64,000 nt of DNA from CALMKX01 sp036274895. GTDB lineage: Bacteria; Acidobacteriota; Thermoanaerobaculia; Multivoradales; SZUA-115. Every line of letters begins with the position of its first letter. Positions within the stretch are counted from its first letter, which is position 1. Under the pieces are notes generated by a model. That model was given only the letters and a program-made list of their open reading frames with translations. It was not told the origin of the DNA and did no database searches. The translations under genes were made by a program, and so were the position numbers. Location: the NCBI GenBank assembly GCA_036274895.1, contig DASUEU010000057.1, forward strand, positions 62,001 to 126,000, given 5' to 3'. Below are positions 53,776 to 61,172 of this stretch, piece after piece.

Positions 53776-55274
53776 CGGCCGTCCGAGCGGTGGACCTCTT
53801 CTGCGGCGCCGGGGGCACGTCGCTGGGCCTGGCTCGCGCCTGCCAGGCTCTCGGCCGGCCGGTCGACCTGGTGGCCATCAACCACTGGCCCCGGGCTGTC
53901 GAAACCCACCGGCTGAACCATCCCTGGGCCCGGCACCATTGCGCCCGGGTCGAGTCCTTCGACCCGCGCCAGGCGGTCCCCGGCGGGGAAGTGGACCTGA
54001 TCGTGGCGGGCGTCGAATGCACCCACCACAGCCGGGCTCGCGGTGGCCGGCCCATGAGCGACCAGAGCCGCGCTTCCGCCTGGGCGGTCATCCACTGGGC
54101 CGAGGCGCTGCGGGTGAGAGACATCCTCGTCGAGAACGTGACCGAGTTCACCCAGTGGGGGCCCCTCGACGAGGACGGGAAGCCGATCCGCGAGCGCCGG
54201 GGAGATACCTTCCGGGCCTTCGTGCGGGCGCTCGAATCGCTGACCTATCGCGTCGAGTGGCGCATCCTGAACTGCGCCGACTACGGCGACCCGACCACCC
54301 GACGCCGCCTCTTCCTCCGGGCTCGGCTGGGGAAGGGCCCGATCGACTGGCCCCAGCCCTCCCACGCCCCCGAGGCCGAGGGCGGGCTTCGGCCCTGGAG
54401 GACGGCGCGCGAGATCATCGACTGGAGCGACCTGGGGGACTCGATCTTCGCCCGCAGGAAGCCGCTCGCGAAGCGCACCCTGGCCCGCATCGAGGTCGGC
54501 ATTCGGCGCTTCTGCGGCGCCAACGCGGAAGCCTTCCTGGTGATGCTGTACGGCTCCAACACGGTGCGCAGCCTGGACGTCCCGCTGCCGGTCGTCACGG
54601 CGCAGGGTCAGCACATCGCCCTGGCCACGCCCTTCGTGCTCCCCACCGATGGTCCCCAACGGCCGCGAGAGCAGCAGGCGCCGCGGTCGGTCGATCGCCC
54701 CTTGAACACGGTGCGCGCCAGCCGCGGCGGCGGCCATCTGGTGACCGCGTTCATCCTTCCCCATGACCAGTTCGTCGCGAGGAACGGTCTGAGGCTCGTG
54801 GACGGGATCGACCGGCCGCTGCGCACCATCAGGGCCGGGAACGGCGGCGCCTGCAACTACCTGGTGACGCCCTTCATCGTCCCGCTCTTTGGCGAGAGAC
54901 CAGGGCAGACGCCTCGCGTTCACTCGGTGGAAGGCCCGGTCCCCACGGTCACCGCCACCAAGGGTGCAGGCTGTCTCGTGACTCCCTTCCTGGTGCCCTA
55001 CTACGGCACCGGACAGCCGCGACCGATCGAGGAGCCCCTCGGGACGGTCACCACCCGCGACCGCTTCGCGCTGGTGACGCCGGACGGGTTCGCCATGGAC
55101 ATCCTGTTTCGCATGCTCAAGCCCTCGGAGCTGGCCCAGGCCCAGGGGTTCCACCCTGGCTACCGGTTCACCGGCAACAAGGGCGAGGTGGTCCGGCAGA
55201 TCGGCAACGCGGTGCCCGTTCACACGGCCGAGCTGCTCTGCCGGTCGATCCTCTCCGCGCCGGGGGACCGGTGA
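53772..55274 (+). CDS. DNA cytosine-5 methyltransferase, phage type, 500 aa
   Basis: Motif I is LFCGAGGTSLGLARA; motif VI region LVENVTEF; motif VIII-like TTRRRLFLRAR; motifs IX/X are at the end (NKGEVVRQIGNAVP). At motif IV the usual PCQ is replaced: GVECTHHSRARGG keeps the catalytic Cys after Glu. The target-recognition part (about 255-440) contains five copies of a unit like P-L-x-T-V-x-A...LVTPF-x-VP. Five such units are unusual; ordinary Dcm enzymes have none. GTG start overlapping by 4 bp. The Glu-Cys form of the motif is seen in some phage enzymes. Confidence 0.88.
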   Translation: MTAVRAVDLFCGAGGTSLGLARACQALGRPVDLVAINHWPRAVETHRLNHPWARHHCARVESFDPRQAVPGGEVDLIVAGVECTHHSRARGGRPMSDQSRASAWAVIHWAEALRVRDILVENVTEFTQWGPLDEDGKPIRERRGDTFRAFVRALESLTYRVEWRILNCADYGDPTTRRRLFLRARLGKGPIDWPQPSHAPEAEGGLRPWRTAREIIDWSDLGDSIFARRKPLAKRTLARIEVGIRRFCGANAEAFLVMLYGSNTVRSLDVPLPVVTAQGQHIALATPFVLPTDGPQRPREQQAPRSVDRPLNTVRASRGGGHLVTAFILPHDQFVARNGLRLVDGIDRPLRTIRAGNGGACNYLVTPFIVPLFGERPGQTPRVHSVEGPVPTVTATKGAGCLVTPFLVPYYGTGQPRPIEEPLGTVTTRDRFALVTPDGFAMDILFRMLKPSELAQAQGFHPGYRFTGNKGEVVRQIGNAVPVHTAELLCRSILSAPGDR

Positions 55275-55999
55275 TGCTCGAACGTTGGACGGAGGTGATC
55301 ACCACCACGTGCCGCTGCGGGGAGCCGATCGAGGTTCCCCGGGCTTCGGCGGACCGAGCGCTGTGCGACCGCTGCGCCGGGGAGGAGGCAGCACAGGCGC
55401 CGCCGGCCGTGCCGCTCCGGCCCCTGGCCGAGCGCATCGCCGCGGCCGGGGTGTTGCCCCGCTATCGGGGATGCCGCCGCGCGAGCTGGGACCCGGCCAG
55501 GGCCCCCTGGCCGCGAGGCGTGGACGCCTGGGCTGAGGGGGGATGGCAGCGGGAGCCCTTCCTGCTCCTGTGGGGCCTGACCGGCAACGGCAAGACGCAC
55601 GTGGCGACGGCCCTGCTGCTGGACCGTCTGGAGGCGGGCGAGGGGGGCCTGTGGCGCAACGGCTCGGAGCTGGTCGAGCGCCTCAAGGCCGACCTCGAGC
55701 AGGACACCGGCGAGCTGGAGCGGGTGATCGCGGCGCCCTTGCTGGTGTTCGACGAGCTGGCGGCGGACGAGTCCGCCTGGACGCTCCGGGAGGACGGCCG
55801 CTTCGCCTGGAGCCGCGACCGGCTGCGCATGGTGATCGAGGGCCGCTCGGCCCGGCTGGCGCCCACGGTCTTCACCACCAACCGGCCGCCGAGCTGGCTG
55901 ATGCAAACCAATGCTCCCCTGGCCTCGCGGGTGCTCTCGGGCGCCGTGCTCGAGGTGACCGGCCCGGACCAGCGCCTGGCGAAGCGGAGGCCGGTGTGA
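55271..55999 (+). CDS. DnaC-like helicase-loader ATPase, 242 aa
   Basis: GTG at 55271 (GTGATG, overlapping the stop); the ATG at 55274 is equally possible. N-terminal zinc-binding pair CRCGEP...LCDRC, then a DnaC/DnaA-like AAA+ core: Walker A GLTGNGKTH, Walker B LLVFDELAAD, sensor PTVFTTNRPP. It is followed after two genes by DnaB, the usual loader/helicase partner. Length near 240 is normal for phage loaders. Confidence 0.87.
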   Translation: MMLERWTEVITTTCRCGEPIEVPRASADRALCDRCAGEEAAQAPPAVPLRPLAERIAAAGVLPRYRGCRRASWDPARAPWPRGVDAWAEGGWQREPFLLLWGLTGNGKTHVATALLLDRLEAGEGGLWRNGSELVERLKADLEQDTGELERVIAAPLLVFDELAADESAWTLREDGRFAWSRDRLRMVIEGRSARLAPTVFTTNRPPSWLMQTNAPLASRVLSGAVLEVTGPDQRLAKRRPV

Positions 56000-56619
56000 G
56001 GTGGGGCAGCGCCATCGCCGGCTGCGCCCTGGCCGTGACCTGCCTGCGGCTGGTGCTGGTGTCCGTCGAGGTCGATGGCGTCGTGGTGCCCACCGGCGTG
56101 CGCACGGCCCTTCTCACCCTAGCCGGGCTGGCGGCCGGCGTAGTGATCACCGGCGGTGGGGCCTGGCTGGCCCGGGCCGCCGTGCGGGCGCAGCGGGGCC
56201 GGGGTGTCCTGGTGGGGGCCTGGCTCGCCGTGCTCGGCTGCTCGGTGGTGTTGGTGGCACCCCACCTGGTGCTCGCCCTCGACACCTCGCCCCTGGGCCA
56301 GGTGCTCCGCTCGCCAGGCGAGCGCTGGACCTGGAGCGTGTTGGCCGTGCTGGTGGTGGACCTGGTGGCGGCGGCGGCCTTTGCTGCCGAGCTGTTCGAG
56401 CTACCACTCCAGCCGCGAGCTGGCAGCTCAGCTCGGCCAGCTCGCCGAGCTGGAGCTGGAGCTGGAACAGCTCGCCCAGCTCCGCGCGAGCTGCCAGCCG
56501 AGCCCAGCTCAGCTCCCACCGAGCTGCTGCCCTGCCGCTACAGCTGCGGGCGGACCTTCGACAGGTCGGCCAAGGAACGGGGCCACCTGCGGGCCTGCCC
56601 GGCGCGGGGGAACGCCTGA
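55996..56619 (+). CDS. Membrane protein with C-terminal zinc-finger-like tail, 207 aa (possible compensated frameshifts)
   Basis: Four hydrophobic segments in the first 140 residues (GSAIAGCALAVTCLRLVLVS; TALLTLAGLAAGVVI; GVLVGAWLAVLGCSVVLVA; VLAVLVVDLVAAAAFAA). A low-complexity Ala/Arg/Pro stretch follows, then CRYSCGRTFDRSAKERGHLR with a last Cys: a C-C-H-C finger. In the same DNA but frame +1, the low-complexity stretch reads as a clean coiled coil (RELAAQLGQLAELELELEQL). This suggests that two compensating indels scrambled a coiled-coil linker. Unknown function. Confidence 0.6.
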   Translation: MRWGSAIAGCALAVTCLRLVLVSVEVDGVVVPTGVRTALLTLAGLAAGVVITGGGAWLARAAVRAQRGRGVLVGAWLAVLGCSVVLVAPHLVLALDTSPLGQVLRSPGERWTWSVLAVLVVDLVAAAAFAAELFELPLQPRAGSSARPARRAGAGAGTARPAPRELPAEPSSAPTELLPCRYSCGRTFDRSAKERGHLRACPARGNA

Positions 56620-57491
56620 TGGCCGTGGCCTACCTGCGGCGCTCGCCGCTTGACGTGGAGACCCTGGCTGAGCTGGCGGCGGCCTTCGAGGCCGAGCTGC
56701 GCTCCGATCTGGCCGGCTCGCCGCTGGAGCTGATCCTCGAGGAGGGCGGTCCGTCCGGGCTGCTGCCCGGAGCCCGGGAGATCTTGGCCCGGCTGCGCTC
56801 CGGCCAGCTCGAAGGGCCGCTCTACGTGCACCGCTTCCGGGACCTGTTCCGCTCCCCCCGCCACGCGCTGGGGCTGCTCGATCGACTGACCCGGGCCGGC
56901 GTGTTCGTGGTGGTGCGGGACGTGGGCCTCGACAGCCGGCGCCCCGGGTGGGAGCTGGCGACGCGACTGCTCTCGGCGCTCGTCGAGCGCCGGTCCGAGG
57001 TGTGGGACTGGGCGCACCGCGGTCGGCCGGAGCGGGTCATGGTGCGGCGGCGAGTGGTGGTCGATCCAGTCGAGCTGGCCCGGCTCTGGGAGCAACCCTG
57101 CCGCGGGAGGATGCTCTCGGTCCGCGGCATCGCCCGGGAGCTGAAGCGGCGGAAGGCTCCGGCCTCGGCGTCGACCGTCGCCCGACGCCTGGCCCACCTA
57201 CGCTCCGCCGGCCGGCTGGACGACGCGGCGCGCCAGCGTCACCTCGAGGAGCTGGGCCCGCCGCTCGCGGGCCGCGCCCGGCGCGGGCCGGAGCCCAGCC
57301 GCGAGGAGGTGTCGATCCTCTGGCACAAGGGGCTCTCCGAGGCCGCCATCTGCCGCGCTCTAACGCCCTCCCAAGGTCCGGCACCCTCCCTGCGGACCAT
57401 CCGGCAGGCCCTGGCGGCCCTGCGCGAGGAGGGCGGTCTCTTCGAGCGGGTGCGCCAGGCCGCGATCGAGGGGGCCGATGGCCGCCCCTGA
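56619..57491 (+). CDS. Serine-recombinase-like protein (resolvase N-terminal domain), 290 aa
   Basis: AVAYLRRSPLD gives the Y-x-R-x-S start with the nucleophilic Ser; GPLYVHRFRDLFRSPRHALG and AGVFVVVRDVGLDSRRPGW follow as in resolvase catalytic domains. The C-terminal half has two HTH-like stretches (LSVRGIARELKRRKAPASAS; GLSEAAICRALTPSQ). The usual catalytic motif E around the first 100 residues is divergent, so activity is uncertain. It sits between the loader and DnaB genes; its end overlaps dnaB by 14 bp. Confidence 0.65.
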   Translation: MAVAYLRRSPLDVETLAELAAAFEAELRSDLAGSPLELILEEGGPSGLLPGAREILARLRSGQLEGPLYVHRFRDLFRSPRHALGLLDRLTRAGVFVVVRDVGLDSRRPGWELATRLLSALVERRSEVWDWAHRGRPERVMVRRRVVVDPVELARLWEQPCRGRMLSVRGIARELKRRKAPASASTVARRLAHLRSAGRLDDAARQRHLEELGPPLAGRARRGPEPSREEVSILWHKGLSEAAICRALTPSQGPAPSLRTIRQALAALREEGGLFERVRQAAIEGADGRP

Positions 57492-58839
57492 ATCACCACT
57501 GACCGTGCAGGCGAAGAGCTTGCCGCACTCGGAAGAGTCCGAGCGGGCCGTGCTCGGCGCCCTGCTCCTGGACCCGGAGCGCCTGAAGGGGACCCGGGCC
57601 CGGCTGCGCACCGAGCAGTTCTACTTCGAACGCCACCAGCTGGTCTACGCGGCCATGCTCGCCCTGGCGGACGAGGGCCACGCTGCCGACCTGGTGACCC
57701 TGGGCGCCCGGCTCGACCAGGCCGGCAAGCTCGAGGCGGCCGGCGGCCTCGCCTACCTGGCCGGGCTCGACGTGGACCTGCCGGACGTGGGTAGGCTCGA
57801 CAGCTATGCCGAGATCGTGGTGGAGCGGGCCCTGCGGCGATCGCTCATCACGCGGGCCGTGGAGCTGGTGCGGGACGCCCAGGGCTCCGGTCGCCCAGGG
57901 GGCGAGCTGCTCGCCGAGCTGGCGGCGTGGTCCCGGTCGCAGTACGCCGGGCGGGCCACCGTCTCAAGCATGGCCGATGTGATGGACGGCACCTTGGCCG
58001 CCGTCGAGGAGGCTTCCGCCGACCGCTCGGGCAGCACGCTGCTGCGCTTCGGGCTCAAGGCGGTGGACCGCTGGATCCCGGCGGGCCTGCGGCCCGGGCA
58101 GCTCATCATCCTGGCCGGCCGGCCAGGCAGCGGCAAGAGCGCGGCGGCCCTCGGCGTGGCCCAGCACAACGCCCAGGCCGGCCGCGGGGTGGTCTACTTC
58201 TCGGACGAGATGAGCCGTGAGGAGCTGGGCATGCGGCTGCTCGCGGCGGAGACGGGCATCCCCTCGCAGTCCCTCCTCACCGGCCACCTCTCGGCCCGCC
58301 AGTGCCAGGCCATGGTCACCGCCGCCCGGGCCCTCGCCGAGCTACCCCTCCACATCGACGACAGCGGCGCCACCACGCCGGAGCGCATTCGCGAGGTAGG
58401 GCACAGCCTGGCCAGCCGGCAGCCCCTGGGCCTGGTGGTGGTGGACTATCTCCAGCTCATGCGCCCGGCCGAGGCCCGCCGGCTGCCGAACCGCAACGCC
58501 GAGCTCGAGGCCCTTACCCGAGGGCTCAAGCAGCTCGCGAAGGAACTGGCGGTGCCCGTGCTGGCTCTCTCGCAGCTCACCCGCGACAACGAGCGGCGGG
58601 GCGGTGGCGACCACCGGCCGAAACTCTCGGACCTTCGGGGCTCGGGCTCTATCGAGCAGGACGCCGACATGGTGGTGTTCCTCCACCACGAGCACGAGTA
58701 CGACGCCACGGCCGCGGTCGACCGGGCCGAGGTCATCCTCGCCAAGCACCGCAACGGCCAGACCGGCACGGCCCACGTGGCCTGGAACGCCGGCACCACC
58801 CAGTTTCGCGACCTGGACCTCGGGCCGGCACCCTTCTAG
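57478..58839 (+). CDS. dnaB: Replicative DNA helicase, DnaB family, 453 aa
   Basis: N-terminal primase-interaction domain (SEESERAVLGALLLDPERLK). The RecA-like core begins near 180: Walker A GRPGSGKSAAA, Walker B LVVVDYLQLM, DnaB signature LRGSGSIEQDADMVVFLHHE, and ILAKHRNGQTGT near the end. Length is normal. It ends in CTAG, where the stop codon is shared tail-to-tail with the minus-strand recombinase. Confidence 0.96.
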   Translation: MAAPESPLTVQAKSLPHSEESERAVLGALLLDPERLKGTRARLRTEQFYFERHQLVYAAMLALADEGHAADLVTLGARLDQAGKLEAAGGLAYLAGLDVDLPDVGRLDSYAEIVVERALRRSLITRAVELVRDAQGSGRPGGELLAELAAWSRSQYAGRATVSSMADVMDGTLAAVEEASADRSGSTLLRFGLKAVDRWIPAGLRPGQLIILAGRPGSGKSAAALGVAQHNAQAGRGVVYFSDEMSREELGMRLLAAETGIPSQSLLTGHLSARQCQAMVTAARALAELPLHIDDSGATTPERIREVGHSLASRQPLGLVVVDYLQLMRPAEARRLPNRNAELEALTRGLKQLAKELAVPVLALSQLTRDNERRGGGDHRPKLSDLRGSGSIEQDADMVVFLHHEHEYDATAAVDRAEVILAKHRNGQTGTAHVAWNAGTTQFRDLDLGPAPF

Positions 58840-59510
58840 GCGCCGGCTTGCGGCTGGGGTGGCCGACGCGAGCGGAGGCGCTCGAGGAGGCGGTGCGGGT
58901 TGAGCTGGGTGAGGTAGACGGCGGTCGTCACCGGCGAGGTGTGGCCGAGGAAAAGCTGCACGTCCGTCAAGGGGTAGCCGGCGGCGTCCAGCTCCGTGGC
59001 GGCCGAGTGCCGCAGGGTGTGGCTGGAGACCCGCTTGCCGATCCCGGCGGCCCGGGCCGCGACCTTCAGCCGCTGGTTCCAGTTACCGGGGTGCAGGCCG
59101 GCACCCCGCCCAGGCTCCGAGATGGTGCAGAAGAGCGGGTGCCGCGCCGTCAGGCCGAGCTGGGCGCGGCGGGCGAGCCACTCACGGAGGATCGAGAGGC
59201 CGAGCTCGTCGAGTGCCGTCACCCGGGTCTTGCGGCCCTTGCCCTCCAACACTCGGACGTCGCCCGTCTTGGCGTCGACGTCCTTCGGCGCCAGGGCCAG
59301 GGCCTCGGCGATGCGCAGGCCGGCCCGCCATTGCATGGCCAGGAGGGCGCGGTCCCGGAGGCCGGCAGAACCCTCGCGGCTGAACTGCGAGAGGAGACGC
59401 ATCATCTCTTCCTCGGTCAACGGCTCGGGCGGATAGCGCTGGCCCTTCCTGGGCGAAGGCTGAGCGGACCGACCGGCGGGGAGATTGCGGGGGCGAGTCT
59501 TCTTGGGCAT
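58836..59510 (-). CDS. Short tyrosine recombinase lacking a core-binding domain, 224 aa
   Basis: All catalytic residues are present: Arg in AGLRIAEALAL, H-x-x-R in HTLRHSAATEL, His in LGHTSPVTTAVYL and Tyr in VYLTQ. The protein begins with about 30 basic residues and then the catalytic domain (PLTEEEMMRLLSQFSREGSA); the usual N-terminal SAM-like domain is absent. Its 3' end overlaps dnaB by 4 bp. Upstream lies a 573-bp gap with inverted repeats that could be its target or its promoter. Confidence 0.88.
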   Translation of the reverse strand: MPKKTRPRNLPAGRSAQPSPRKGQRYPPEPLTEEEMMRLLSQFSREGSAGLRDRALLAMQWRAGLRIAEALALAPKDVDAKTGDVRVLEGKGRKTRVTALDELGLSILREWLARRAQLGLTARHPLFCTISEPGRGAGLHPGNWNQRLKVAARAAGIGKRVSSHTLRHSAATELDAAGYPLTDVQLFLGHTSPVTTAVYLTQLNPHRLLERLRSRRPPQPQAGA

Positions 59511-59525
59511 GGCGTCTCCTCTTCT

Positions 59526-59553
59526 TCACGTACTACGCACGGGGAGTGCGTGA
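59526..59553. repeat. Inverted repeat site A (TCACGTACTA ... AGTGCGTGA)
   Basis: TCACGTACTA at 59526-59535 and AGTGCGTGA at 59545-59553 are reverse complements apart from one base. An inner pair, CGCAC and GTGCG around GGGGA, nests within it. It begins 15 bp upstream of the short recombinase start codon. Confidence 0.6.
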
Positions 59554-59762
59554 ATTCCCGATTTCGTTCCCTGCTCCGCGACCCCAGTTCTCGGGGAAGG
59601 CGAACCGGGGCCCCACCAGGGGGGAGGGGGGCTCAGGATTCCGGCGACGGGTGCCGCGACCTCCCTCCCCGGCGCCCGCGCATGGCTCGCCGGGCTGCTC
59701 ACCTGCGCAGGCCCTGGCCGAGTGTGGGGACCGGGGCGCTGGAGGCTCGGGCAGTGCTTCTC

Positions 59763-59787
59763 ACGTACTAATCATAGATTAGTGCGT
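59763..59787. repeat. Inverted repeat site B, dif-like
   Basis: ACGTACTAATC / ATA / GATTAGTGCGT, 11-bp arms with one mismatch. TCACGTACTA here (59761-59770) is an exact copy of that in site A, 235 bp away. The AT-rich centre flanked by two recombinase-sized half-sites is what a Xer-like enzyme would use, but no strand-exchange evidence exists. Confidence 0.55.
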
Positions 59788-60083
59788 CGATTACGACCAG
59801 CCCTGGGGCCTGCCTATGAAGAGTGCGTGAGAATGGCCACGCTCGCGCGCCAACTCGTGAAGTGACTGGCGCGCGTTCGAGGTGCCGACCCGGAGCGGCG
59901 GCAGGCCCGGCAGCTCAACAGGCGCCGGGCTCGACGCGGGCCGGGGCCAGGCGCGGGGATTTCGTTCCGGCCGGGGCGCGGGGGCGGGGCGGGGGCGGCC
60001 GGCGACGGATCAACCTGGAGCCCGCAGCCGTGGGCACCTGCGGCGATCGAGGCCGAGAACAGAGCACAGCAACAAAAGCAGTG

Positions 60084-61109
60084 CTATGGCGCATGGCTGC
60101 CAGCGCGGGAGAGGTCCTCGAGCAGGGCCTGGGCTGCGCCCACGAGATCCGGTCGCTTTCGCCGGCCCCGCAGCGGGTTGGCTTGGTGCTGGAGCCGGGC
60201 CAACTGCTCGGGCAGCGCGTGCAGATAGACCGAGGTGGTCTGGATGCTCTGGTGGCGCAGCAAGGCTTGCACGGCCTTGAGCGACCAGCCAGCCTCCAGA
60301 GCGTGCGTGGCCACGCTGTGGCGAAGGCAGTGCGGGGTGAGAGTCCTCGATCCGGCCCGGATCCCAGCCTGTCCCAGCCGCCGCTCCCAGGCCCGCCAGA
60401 ACCAGTGGCGCCCGAGGGGCTGACCCTCCCTCGAGCAGAAGAGGAAGGGGCTTCCCTCGGCCCACCCCGCGGCGCTCCGCTCGGCGAGCCACAGCCGCAC
60501 GTGCCGTGCCGCCCTCTCGTCGAGCGGGATGCGATGGTCTTCGGTCGACCACTTCGCCCGGTGGATGAGCAGGTAGACCCGCCCCTGCTCGTCCTCCTCC
60601 AGCCGGTCCGCTCGCAGCGAGCCCACCTCACCCGGCCGCAAGCCGGCCGAGTAGGCCACGATCAGCGCCACCCGGTCCCGTAGCTCGAGCAGGTCCTGCG
60701 GCCACGGTTGGCCGTAGAGCAGCGCCTCGGCCTCGGGCCGCTTGAGGTGCGGGCGCTCGCGCCGGTAGCGCCGCGGGGCCTGCACGCCGAGCGTGGCGTT
60801 GCCCCCGGCGTGGCCGTGCCCCGCTCGGTACTCGCAGAAGCTGCGGACGGCAAGCAGCGCCCCGTGCCGGGCGGACTCGCCGAGCCCGTCCAGGAACAGC
60901 CGCTTGAGGTGGCGTTCCACGTCCGCCCGACCCGGTGGATCGGCCTCCACCGTGGCGAAGAAGCGCTGCACCCTCCCCGCGTAGAGCTGCACGGTCCGAG
61001 GGGACAGCCCCCGCACGGTCAGCAGGTAGTCCTGCCACTCAGCGAAGAGGGCGGGCGGCTGTGTGGCAATCGTGCTCGGAGCATGCTCGGAGCAGGAATC
61101 ACGGCTCAT
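60084..61109 (-). CDS. Tyrosine recombinase with full core-binding domain, 341 aa
   Basis: ATG at 61109 is chosen because the phage/Xer-type domain starts shortly after (LFAEWQDYLLTVRGLSPRTV). Catalytic residues: Arg in AGLRPGEVGSL, H-x-x-R in LTPHCLRHSVATHAL, His in LLRHQSIQTTSVYL and Tyr in VYLHA. Codons 6-13 are written by two copies of the TGCTCGGAGCA palindrome, so a DNA-binding site overlaps its start. Divergent from the terminase genes. Likely acts on a phage site other than the tRNA attB. Confidence 0.9.
   Translation of the reverse strand: MSRDSCSEHAPSTIATQPPALFAEWQDYLLTVRGLSPRTVQLYAGRVQRFFATVEADPPGRADVERHLKRLFLDGLGESARHGALLAVRSFCEYRAGHGHAGGNATLGVQAPRRYRRERPHLKRPEAEALLYGQPWPQDLLELRDRVALIVAYSAGLRPGEVGSLRADRLEEDEQGRVYLLIHRAKWSTEDHRIPLDERAARHVRLWLAERSAAGWAEGSPFLFCSREGQPLGRHWFWRAWERRLGQAGIRAGSRTLTPHCLRHSVATHALEAGWSLKAVQALLRHQSIQTTSVYLHALPEQLARLQHQANPLRGRRKRPDLVGAAQALLEDLSRAGSHAP
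61072..61094. repeat. Two TGCTCGGAGCA palindromes at the start of the recombinase gene
   Basis: GTGCTCGGAGC (61072) and ATGCTCGGAGC (61083) are spaced exactly 11 bp, the same unit and step as the array inside the replication gene 7.7 kb away. They cover codons 6-13 of the recombinase and lie 79 bp before the small terminase start. Confidence 0.75.
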
Positions 61110-61172
61110 GACAGCCCTGTCTAGGCTCCCCCGGTTGCAGCGGCTGCAACGGGGCGCGCCTATACCGCTCGC

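Larger units (their letters stand above)
59511..60083. promoter_or_regulatory. 573-bp non-coding region with inverted repeats between two recombinase genes
   Basis: No gene is supported. Site A (59526-59553) has TCACGTACTA and AGTGCGTGA facing each other. Site B (59763-59787) has 11-bp arms ACGTACTAATC and GATTAGTGCGT, one mismatch, 3-nt centre ATA; with slightly shorter arms it looks like a Xer/dif-type site. A third AGTGCGTGA is at 59822. The same string lies beside attL. The stretch after 59830 shows nothing recognisable. Likely holds binding sites and the promoter for the short recombinase. Confidence 0.55.

Noticed and set aside
59546..59782. Small plus-strand ORF of 78 codons in the non-coding region
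   Set aside because: Starts inside inverted repeat A with no ribosome site, Pro/Arg/Gly-rich composition and no neighbours in its direction.
59823..60683. Plus-strand open frame of 286 codons opposite the recombinase gene
   Set aside because: Arg/Pro/Gly-rich shadow of the minus-strand recombinase, whose motifs are clear; no ribosome site at the start.
58836..61109. A RIT element (three recombinases in a trio)
   Set aside because: RIT genes are adjacent and overlapping in one direction; here the two enzymes are separated by 573 bp and the third is 18 kb away at attL.
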